From contig NC_071349.1 of the NCBI RefSeq assembly GCF_027744825.2, positions 1,612,001 through 1,676,000 of the forward strand: a stretch of 64,000 bases of DNA, read 5' to 3'. Shown piece after piece: positions 51,201-61,346 of this stretch (position 1 is its first letter; each line of letters opens with the position of its first letter). Source of the DNA: Synchiropus splendidus. Taxonomy: Eukaryota; Chordata; Actinopteri; Syngnathiformes; Callionymidae. The notes beneath the pieces were generated by a model that had not been told where the DNA came from, made no database searches, and saw nothing but the letters and a program-made list of their open reading frames with translations. The position numbers were made by a program, and so were the translations under genes.

Positions 51201-53137
51201 TTATGTTTGGCGTACCGGAATCGACCTTATCTCAGGCTGAAAACGCATTTTCTGCATTGTGCCATAACTTCTCAGGGAAGCTTCAGAACATGAAATGTTC
51301 ACCTCGCACGATAGCAGAAAGGGTCTTTCTCGTAGTTGCTCATCAGATCTAAGCTGTCTGAAGTGTTTTTCCAAAGTGATCAACATTTTTACGTTTGGCG
51401 TTTCGGAACCCACCTTATCTCAGGCTGAAATCGCGTTTTCTGCATTGTGCCATAACTTTGCAGGGAAGCTTCAGAAAATCAAATTTTCACCTCCCACTAA
51501 AGCAGAAAGGATCTTTCTAGTAGTTGCACATCCAATCTAAGCTGTCTGAAGTGTTGTTCCAAAGTTATCAACATTTTTACGCTTGGCGTTCCGGAACCCA
51601 CCTTATTTCAGGCTGAAAACGCGTTTTCTGCATTGTGCCATAACTTCTCAGGGAAGCTTCAGAACATGAAATGTTCACCTCCCACTATAGCAGAAAGGGT
51701 CTTTCTAGTAGTTGCACATCAAATCTAAGCTGTCTGAAGTGTTTTTCGAAAGTCATCAACATTTTTATGTTTGGCGTTCCAGAATCGACCTTATCTCAGG
51801 CTGAAAACGCGTTTTACGCATTATGCCATAACTTTGCAGGGAACCTTTAGAACATGAATTTTTCACCTCCCACTATAGCAGAAAGGGTCTTTCTCGTAGT
51901 TGCACATCAAATCTAAGCTGTCTGAAGTGTTATTCCAAAGTGATCAACATTTTTACGTTTTGCGTTTCGGAACCCACCTTATCTCAGGCTGAAAACGCGT
52001 TTTCTGCATTGTGCCATAACTTTGCAAGGAAGCTTCAGAACATGAAATTTTCACCTCCCACTATAGCAGAAAGGGTCTTTCTAGTAGTTGCACATCAGAT
52101 CTAAGCTGTCCAAAGTGTTATTCGAAAGTTATCAACATTTTTATGTTTGGCGTTTCGGAACCCACCTTGTCTCAATCATTTTCTGCATTGTCCCATAACT
52201 TCTCAGGGAAGCTTCAGAACATGAAATTTCGACCTCCCACTATAGCAGAAAGGGTCTTTCTAGTTGTTGCACATCATATCTAAGCTGTCTGAAGTGTTTT
52301 TCCAAAGTTATCAACATTTTAATGTTTGGCGTTACAGAATCGACCGTATCTCAGGATGAAAAATTGTTTTCTGCATTGTCCCATAACTTTCCAGGGAAGC
52401 TTCAGAACATGAAATTTTGACCTAACACTATAGCAGAAAGGGTCTTTCTAGTAGTTGCACATCAAATCTAAGCTGTCTGATCTGTTTTTCCAAAGTTATC
52501 AAAATTTTTTTGTTTGGCGTTCCGGAATCGACCTTATCTCAGGCTGAAAACGCGTTTTACGCATTGTGCCAAAACTTTGGAGGGAAGCTTCAGAAAATGA
52601 AATTTTCACCTCCCACTATAGCAGAAAGGGTCTTTCTAGTAGTTGCACATCAAATATAAGCTGTCTGAAGTGTTGAACCAAAGTTATCAAAATTTTTACG
52701 CTTGGTGTTCCGGAACCCACCTTATCTCAGGCTGAAAACGCGTTTTCTGTATTGTGCCATAACTTCTCAGGGAAGCTTCAGAACATGAAATGTTCAAGTC
52801 CCACTATTGCAGAAAGGGTCTTTCTAATAGTTGCACATCAAATCTAAGCTGTCGGAAATGTTTTTCAAGAGTTATCAACATTTTTACGTTTGGCGTTCCG
52901 GAACCCACCTTATCTCAGGCTGAACTTGCGTCTTCTGCATTGTGCCATAACTTTGCAGGGAAGCTTCAAGACATGAAATTTTGACCTCCCACAATAGCAG
53001 AAAGGGTCTTTCTAGTAGTTGCACATCAAATCTAAGCTGTCTGAACAGTTTTTCGAAAGTTATCAACATTTTTATGTTTGGCGTTCCGGAATCGACCTTA
53101 ACTCAGGCTGAAAACGCGTTTTACGCATTGTACCATA
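48259..53137 (+). repeat. Higher-order repeat C, copy C2 (4,879 bp)
   Basis: Near-identical to C1 and C3. Private differences I found are T at 48722 (C in the others) and T at 51340 in TTGCTCATC (TTGCACATC in the others). C2 and C3 share G at 51651, C at 51587 and C at 52887 against C1, so these two copies are the closest pair at those sites. Confidence 0.95.
52103..52281 (+). repeat. 179-bp deletion monomer in C2
   Basis: Same nine-base loss as at 47224, 4,879 bp downstream. It removes the left arm of the GAAAACGCGTTTTC palindrome. Confidence 0.92.
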
Positions 53138-56100
53138 ACTTTGCATGAAAGCTTCCGAACATGAAATTTTAACCTCCCACTGTTGCAGAAAGGGTCTTTT
53201 TAGTAGATGCGCATCAAATCTAAGCTGTCTGAAGTGTTTTTCCAAAGTTATCAACACTTTTATGTTTGGCGTTCCGGAATCGACCTTATCTCAGGCTCAA
53301 AATGCGTTTTCTGCATTGTGCTATAACTTTGCTGGGAATCTTCAGAACATGAAATTTTCACCTCCCACTATAGCAGAAAGGGTCTTTCTAGTAGTTGCAC
53401 ATCAAATCTAAGCTGTCTGAAGCGTTTTTCGAAAATTATCAACATTTTTATGTTTGGCGTTCCGGAACACACCTTATCTCAAACTGAAAACGCGTTTTCT
53501 GCATTGTGCCATTACTTTGCAGGGAAGCTTCGGAACATGAAATGTTCACCTCCCACTATAGCAGAAAGGGTCTTTCGAGTAGTTGCACATCAAATCTAAG
53601 CTGTCTGAAGTGTTTTTCCAAAGTTATCAACATTTTTATGTATGGCGTTCCGGAATCGACCTTATCTCAGGCTGAAAACGTGTTTTCTGCATTGTGCCAT
53701 AACTTCTCAGGGAAGCTTCAGAACATGAAATGTTCAACTCCCGCTATCGCAGAAAGGGTCTTTCTAGTAATTGCACATCAAATCTAAGCTGTCTGAAGTG
53801 TTTTTCCAAAGATATCAACATTTTTGTGTTTGGCGTTCCGGAACCCACCTTATCTCAGGCTGAAAACGCGTTTTCTGCATTGTGCCATAACTTCTCAGGG
53901 AAGCTTCAGAACATGAAATGTTCACGTCCAACTATAGCAGAAAGGGTCTTTCTAGTAGTTGCACATCAAATCAAAGCTGTCTGAAGTGTTTTTCCAAAGT
54001 TATCAACATTTTAATGTTTGGCGTTCCGGAATCGACCTTATCTCAGCCTGAAAACGCGTTTTACGCATTGTGCCATAACTTCTCAGGGAAGCTTCAGAAC
54101 ATGAAATGTTCACCTCCCACTATAGCAGAAAGGGTCTTTCTAGTAGTTGCACATCAAATCTAAGCATTCTTAAGTGTTTTTCCATAGTTATCAACATTTT
54201 TATGTTTGGCGTTCCCGAATCGACCTTATCTCAGGCTGAAAACGCATTTTCTGCATTGTGCCATAACTTTGTAAGGAAGCTTCAGAACATGAAATTTTCA
54301 CCTCCCACTATAGCAGAAAGGGTCTTTCTAGTAGTTGCACATCAAATCTAAGCTGTCTGAAGTGTTTTTCGAAAGTTATCAACATTTTTATGTTTGGCGT
54401 TCCAGAATCGACCTTATCTCAGGCTGAAAACGCCTTGTCTGCATTGTGCCATAACTTTGCAGGGAAGCTTCAGAAAATGAAATGTTCACCTCCCACTATA
54501 GCAGAAAGGGTCTTTCTAGTAGTTGCACATCAAATCTAAGCTGTCTGAGGTGTTTTTCCAAAGTTATCAACATTTTTATGTTTGGCGTTCCAGAATCGAC
54601 CTTATCTCAGGCTGAAAACACGTTTTACGCATTGTGCCATAACTTTTCAGGGAAGCTTCAGAACATCAAATTTTCACCTCCCACTATAGCAGAAAAGGTC
54701 TTTCTAGTAGTTGCACATCAAATCTAAGCTGTCTCAAGTGTTATTCCAAAGTGATCAACCTTTTTACGTTTTGCGTTTCGGAACCCACCTAATCTCAGGC
54801 TGAAAACGCGTTTTCTGCATTGTGCCATAACTTCTCAGGGAAGCTTCAGAACATGAAATTTTGACCTCCCACTATAGCAGAAAGGGTCTTTCTAGTAGTT
54901 GCATATCAAATCTAAGCTGTCTGATGTGTTTTTCCAAAGTTATCAACATTGTTATGTATGGCGTTCCGGAATCGAACTTATGTCAGGCTGAAAACGCGTT
55001 TAACGCATTGTGCCCTAACTTTGCAGGGAACCTTTAGAACATCAAATTTTCACCTCCCACTATAGCAGAAAAGGTCTTTCTAGTAGTTGCACATCAAATC
55101 TAAGCTGTCTCAAGTGTTATTCCAAAGTGATCAACCTTTTTACGTTTTGCGTTTCGGAACCCACCTAATCTCAGGCTGAAAACGCGTTTTCTGCATTGTG
55201 CCATAATTTCTCAGGGAAGCTTCAGAACATGAAATGTTCACCTCCCACTATAGCAGAAAGGGTCTTTCTAGTAGTTACACATCAAATCGACGCTGTCTGA
55301 AGTGTTTTTCCAAAGTTATCAACATTTTTACGTTTGGCGTTCCGCAATCAACCTTATCTCAGGCTGAAAACGCATTTTCTGCATTGTGCCATAACTTTGC
55401 ATGGAAGCTTCCGAACATGAAATTTTAACCTACCACTATAGCAGAAAGGGTCTTTCTAGTAGTTGCACATCAAATCTAAGCTGTCTGAAGTGTTTTTCCA
55501 AAGTTATCAACATTTTTATGTTTGGCGTTCCGGAATCAACCTTATCTCAGGCTGAAAACGCATTTTCTGCATTGTGCCATAACTATGTAAGGAAGGTTCA
55601 GAACATGAAATTTTCACCTCCCACTATAGCAGAAAGGGTCTTTCTAGTAGTTGCACATCAAATCTAAGCTGTCTGAACTGTTTTTCGAAAGTTATCAACA
55701 TTTTTCTGTTTGGCGTACCAGAATCGACCTTATCTCAGGCTGAAAACGCCTTGTCTGCATTGTGCCATAACTTTGCAGGGAAGCTTCAGAAAATGAAATG
55801 TTCACCTCCCACTATAGCAGAAAGGGTCTTTCTAGTAGTTGCACATCAAATCTAAGCTGTCTGAGGTGTTTTTCCAAAGTTATCAACATTTTTATGTTTG
55901 GCGTTCCAGAATCGACCTTATCTCAGGCTGAAAACGCGTTGTCTGCATTGTGCCATAACTTTGCATGGAAGCTTCCGAACATGAAATTTTAACATACCAC
56001 TATAGCAGAAAGGGTCTTTCTAGTAGTTGCACATCAAATCTAAGCTGTCTGATGTGTTTTTCCAAAGTTATCAACATTGTTATGTTTGGCGTACCGGAAT

Positions 56101-57860
56101 CGACCTTATCTCAGGCTGAAAACGCATTTTCTGCATTGTGCCATAACTTCTCAGGGAAGCTTCAGAACATGAAATGTTCACCTCGCACGATAGCAGAAAG
56201 GGTCTTTCTCGTAGTTGCACATCAGATCTAAGCTGTCTGAAGTGTTTTTCCAAAGTGATCAACATTTTTACGTTTGGCGTTTCGGAACCCACCTTATCTC
56301 AGGCTGAAATCGCGTTTTCTGCATTGTGCCATAACTTTGCAGGGAAGCTTCAGAAAATCAAATTTTCACCTCCCACTAAAGCAGAAAGGATCTTTCTAGT
56401 AGTTGCACATCCAATCTAAGCTGTCTGAAGTGTTGTTCCAAAGTTATCAACATTTTTACGCTTGGCGTTCCGGAACCCACCTTATTTCAGGCTGAAAACG
56501 CGTTTTCTGCATTGTGCCATAACTTCTCAGGGAAGCTTCAGAACATGAAATGTTCACCTCCCACTATAGCAGAAAGGGTCTTTCTAGTAGTTGCACATCA
56601 AATCTAAGCTGTCTGAAGTGTTTTTCGAAAGTCATCAACATTTTTATGTTTGGCGTTCCAGAATCGACCTTATCTCAGGCTGAAAACGCGTTTTACGCAT
56701 TATGCCATAACTTTGCAGGGAACCTTTAGAACATGAATTTTTCACCTCCCACTATAGCAGAAAGGGTCTTTCTCGTAGTTGCACATCAAATCTAAGCTGT
56801 CTGAAGTGTTATTCCAAAGTGATCAACATTTTTACGTTTTGCGTTTCGGAACCCACCTTATCTCAGGCTGAAAACGCGTTTTCTGCATTGTGCCATAACT
56901 TTGCAAGGAAGCTTCAGAACATGAAATTTTCACCTCCCACTATAGCAGAAAGGGTCTTTCTAGTAGTTGCACATCAGATCTAAGCTGTCCAAAGTGTTAT
57001 TCGAAAGTTATCAACATTTTTATGTTTGGCGTTTCGGAACCCACCTTGTCTCAATCATTTTCTGCATTGTCCCATAACTTCTCAGGGAAGCTTCAGAACA
57101 TGAAATTTCGACCTCCCACTATAGCAGAAAGGGTCTTTCTAGTTGTTGCACATCATATCTAAGCTGTCTGAAGTGTTTTTCCAAAGTTATCAACATTTTA
57201 ATGTTTGGCGTTACAGAATCGACCGTATCTCAGGATGAAAAATTGTTTTCTGCATTGTCCCATAACTTTCCAGGGAAGCTTCAGAACATGAAATTTTGAC
57301 CTAACACTATAGCAGAAAGGGTCTTTCTAGTAGTTGCACATCAAATCTAAGCTGTCTGATCTGTTTTTCCAAAGTTATCAAAATTTTTTTGTTTGGCGTT
57401 CCGGAATCGACCTTATCTCAGGCTGAAAACGCGTTTTACGCATTGTGCCAAAACTTTGGAGGGAAGCTTCAGAAAATGAAATTTTCACCTCCCACTATAG
57501 CAGAAAGGGTCTTTCTAGTAGTTGCACATCAAATATAAGCTGTCTGAAGTGTTGAACCAAAGTTATCAAAATTTTTACGCTTGGTGTTCCGGAACCCACC
57601 TTATCTCAGGCTGAAAACGCGTTTTCTGTATTGTGCCATAACTTCTCAGGGAAGCTTCAGAACATGAAATGTTCAAGTCCCACTATTGCAGAAAGGGTCT
57701 TTCTAATAGTTGCACATCAAATCTAAGCTGTCGGAAATGTTTTTCAAGAGTTATCAACATTTTTACGTTTGGCGTTCCGGAACCCACCTTATCTCAGGCT
57801 GAACTTGCGTCTTCTGCATTGTGCCATAACTTTGCAGGGAAGCTTCAAGACATGAAATTT
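53138..57860 (+). repeat. Higher-order repeat C, copy C3 (about 4.72 kb, last monomer missing)
   Basis: Matches C2 at an offset of 4,879 up to about 57860, where C2 reads AAATTTTGACCTCCC and this copy AAATTTTCACCTCCC followed by ATAGCCGAAAGAGTC. A private base is T at 55207 (AATTTCTC instead of AACTTCTC). The array then continues into different monomers. Confidence 0.95.
56982..57160 (+). repeat. 179-bp deletion monomer in C3
   Basis: Same nine-base loss as at 47224, 9,758 bp downstream, confirming that it is a fixed component of the C unit. Confidence 0.92.
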
Positions 57861-58023
57861 TCACCTCCCACAATAGCCGAAAGAGTCTTTCTAGTAGTTG
57901 CACATCAAATCTAAGCTGTCTGAAGTGTTTTTCCAAGGTTATCAATATTTTTATGTTTGGCGTTCCAGAACCCACTTTATCTCAGGCTGAAAACAGGTTT
58001 TCTGCATTGTGACATAACTTTGC

Positions 58024-59985
58024 AGGGAAGCTTCAGAACATGAAATGTTCACCTCCCACTATAGCAGAAAGGGTCTTTCTAGTAGTTGGACATCAAATCT
58101 AAGCTGTCTGAAGTGTTTTTCGAAAGTTATCAACATTTTTATGTTTGGCGTTCCAGAATCGACCTTATCTCAGGCTGAAAACGCGTTGTCTGCATTGTGC
58201 CATAACTTTGCCGGGAAGCTTCAGAACATGAAATGTTCACATCCCACTATAGCAGAAAGGGTCTTTCTAGTAGTTGCACATAAAATCTAAGCTGTCTGAA
58301 GTGTTTTTCCAAAGTTATCAACATTTTTATGTTTGACGTTCCGGAATCGACCTTATCTCAGTCTGAAAACGCGTTTTACGCATTGTGCCATAACTTTGCA
58401 GGGAAGCTTCAGAACATGAAATGTTCACCTCCCGCTTTCGCAGAAATGGTCTTTCTAGTAGTTGCACATCAAATGTAAGCTGTCTGAAGTGTTTTTCCAA
58501 AGTTATGAACATTTTTATGTTTGGCGTTCCGGAATCAACCTTATCTCAGGCTGAAAAGGCGTTTTCTGCATTGTGCCATAACTTTGCAGGGAAGCTTCAG
58601 AACATGAAATTTTCACCTCCCACCATACCAGAAAGGGTCTTTCTAGTAGTTGCACATCATATCTAAGCTGTCTGAAGTGTTTTTCGAAAGTTATCAACAT
58701 TTTTATGTTTGGCGTTCCGGAATCAACCTTATCTCAGGCTGAAAATGCGTTTTCTGCATTGTGCCATAACTTTGCAGGGAAGCTTCAAGACATGAAATTT
58801 TCACGTCCCACTATAGCAGAAAGGGTTTTTCTAGTAGTTGCACATCAAATCTAAGCTGTCTGAAGTGTTTTTCGAAAGTTATCAACATTTTTATGTTTGG
58901 CGTTCCGGAATCGACCTTATCTCAAGCTGAAAACGCGTTTTCTGCATTGTGCCATAACTTTGCAGGGAAGCTTCAGAACATGAAATGTTCACCTCCCACT
59001 ATAGCAGAAATGGTCTTTCTAGTAGTTGCACATCAAATCTAAGCTGTCTGAAGTGTTTTTCGAAAGTTATCAACATTTTTATGTTTGGCGTTCCAGAATC
59101 GACCTTATCTCAGGCTGAAAATGCGTTTTCTGCATTGTGCCATAACTTTGCAGGGAAGCTTCAAGACATGAAATTTTCACGTCCCACTATAGCAGAAAGG
59201 GTCTTTCTAGTAGTTGCACATCAAATCTAAACTGTCTGAAGTGTTTTTCGAAAGTTATCAACATTTTTATGTTTGGCGTTCCGGAATCGACCTTATCTCA
59301 AGCTGAAAACGCGTTTTCTGCATTGTGCCATAACTTTGCAGGGAAGCTTCAGAACATGAAATGTTCACCTCCCACTATAGCAGAAATGGTCTTTCTAGTA
59401 GTTGCACATCAAATCTAAGCTGTCTGAAGTGTTTTTCGAAAGTTATCAACATTTTTATGTTTGGCGTTCCAGAATCGACCTTATCTCAGGCTGAAAACGC
59501 GTTGTCTGCATTGTGCCATAACTTTGCCGGGAAGCTTCAAAACATGAAATGTTCACATCCCACTATAGCAGAAAGGGTCTTTCTAGTAGTTGCACATGAA
59601 ATCTAAGCTGTCTGAAGTGTTTTTCCAAAGTTATCTACATTTTTATGTTTGATGTTCCGGAATCGACCTTATCTCAGTCTGAAAACGCGTTTTACGCATT
59701 GTGCCATAACTTTGCAGGGAAGCTTCAGAACATGAAATGTTCACCTCGCGCTTTCACAGAAATGGTCTTTCTAGTAGTTGCACATCAAATGTAAGCTGTC
59801 TGAAGTGTTTTTCCAAAGTTATGAACATTTTTATGTTTGGCGTTCCGGAATCAACCTTATCTCAGGCTGAAAAGGCGTTTTCTGCATTGTGCCATAACTT
59901 TGCAGGGAAGCTTCAGAACATGAAATTTTCACCTCCCACTATACCAGAAAGGGTCTTTCTAGTAGTTGCACATCAAATCTAAGCC
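58024..59985 (+). repeat. 1,316-bp (seven-monomer) duplication, second copy partial
   Basis: The first copy is about 58024-59339 and the second about 59340-59985. Shared variants are GAAAACGCGTTGTCTGC with TTTGCCGGGAAGC, GTTATGAACATTTTTATG, GAAAAGGCGTTTTC and ATACCAGAAAGGG. Within it a two-monomer (376-bp) duplication covers about 58700-59450: AAGCTTCAAGACATG with TCACGTCCC occurs near 58783 and 59159, and AGAAATGGTC near 59006 and 59382. Confidence 0.87.
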
Positions 59986-59999
59986 GTCTGAAGTGTTTT

Positions 60000-61346
60000 T
60001 CCAAAGTTATCAACATTTTTATGTTTGGCGTTCCGGAATCAACCTTATCTCAGGCTGAAAACGCGTTTTCCGCATTGTGCCATAACTTTGGAGGGAACTC
60101 AGAAAATGAAATTTTCAGCTCCCACTATAGCAGAAAGGGTCTTTCTAGTAGTTGCACATCAAATCTAAGCTGTCTGAAGTGTTGAACCAAAGTTATCAAC
60201 ATTTTTATGCTTGGCGTTCCGGAACCTACCTGGTCTCAGGCTGAAAACGCGTTTTCTGTATTGTGCCATAACTTCTCAGGGAAGTGTCAGAAAATGAAAT
60301 GTTCAAGTCCCACTATTGCAGAAGGGGTCTTTCTAGTAGTTGCACATCAAATCTAAGCTGTCTGAAGTGTTGAACCAAAGTTATCAACATTTTTATGTTT
60401 GGCGTTCCGGAATCGACCTTATCTCAAGCTGAAAACGCGTTTTCTGCATTGTGCCATAACTTTGCAGGGAAGCTTCATAACATGAAATTTTAACCTCCCA
60501 CTATACCAGAAAGGGTCTTTCTAGTAGTTGCACATCAAATCTAAGCTGTCTGATGTGTTTTTCCAAAGTTATCAACATTTTTATGTTTGGCGTTCCGGAA
60601 TCAACCTTATCTCAGGCTGAAAACGCGTTTTCCGCATTGTGCCATAACTTTGCAGGGAAGATTCAGAACATGAAATTTTCACCTCCCACTATAGCAGAAA
60701 GGGTCTTTCCAGTAGTTGCAGATCAAATCTAAGCTGTCTGATGTGTTTTTCCAAAGTTATCAAAATTTTTATGTTTGGCGTTCCGGAATCAACCTTATCT
60801 CAGGCTGAAAACGCGTTTTCCGCATTGTGCCATAACTTTGGAGGGAACTCAGAAAATGAAATTTTCAACTCCCACTATAGCAGAAAGGGTCTTTCTAGTA
60901 GTTGCACATCAAATCTAACCTGTCTGAAGTGTTGAACCAAAGTTATCAACATTTTTATGCTTGGCGTTCCGGAACCCACCTTATCTCAGGCTGAAAACGC
61001 GTTTTCTGTATTGTGCCATAACTTCTCAGGGAAGCTTCAGAACATGAAATGTTCAAGTCCCACTATTGCAGAAAGGGTCTTTCTAGTAGTTGCACATCAA
61101 ATCTAAGCTGTCTGAAGTGTTGAACCAAAGTTATCAAAATTTTTATGTTTGGCGTTCCGGAATCGACCTTATCTCAAGCTGAAAACGCGTTTTCTGTATT
61201 GTGCCATAACTTTGCAGGGAAGCTTCATAACATGAAATTTTAACCTCCCACTATACCAGAAAGGGTCTTTCTAGTAATTGCACATCAAATCCAAGCTGTC
61301 TGATGTGTTTTTCCAAAGTTATCAACATTTTTATGTTTGGCGTTCC
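60000..61346 (+). repeat. 750-bp (four-monomer) tandem duplication
   Basis: Unit 1 is about 60000-60749 and unit 2 about 60750-61346 (partial). GAGGGAACTCAGAAAATG occurs at 60091 and 60841; it lacks two bases relative to the usual GGGAAGCTTCAG, so 750 = 3 x 188 + 186. The GTGTTGAACCAAAG variant occurs twice in each unit (near 60180, 60369, 60930 and 61119). The same variant is part of domain C (near 47790). Confidence 0.87.

Noticed and set aside
43380..57860. Assembly duplication as the explanation for the three identical 4.9-kb copies
   Set aside because: Copies carry different private bases (for example 48722 and 51340 in C2, 55207 in C3, 46772 in C1) and the flanks differ. That favours real copies, though long reads would be needed to be certain of copy number.
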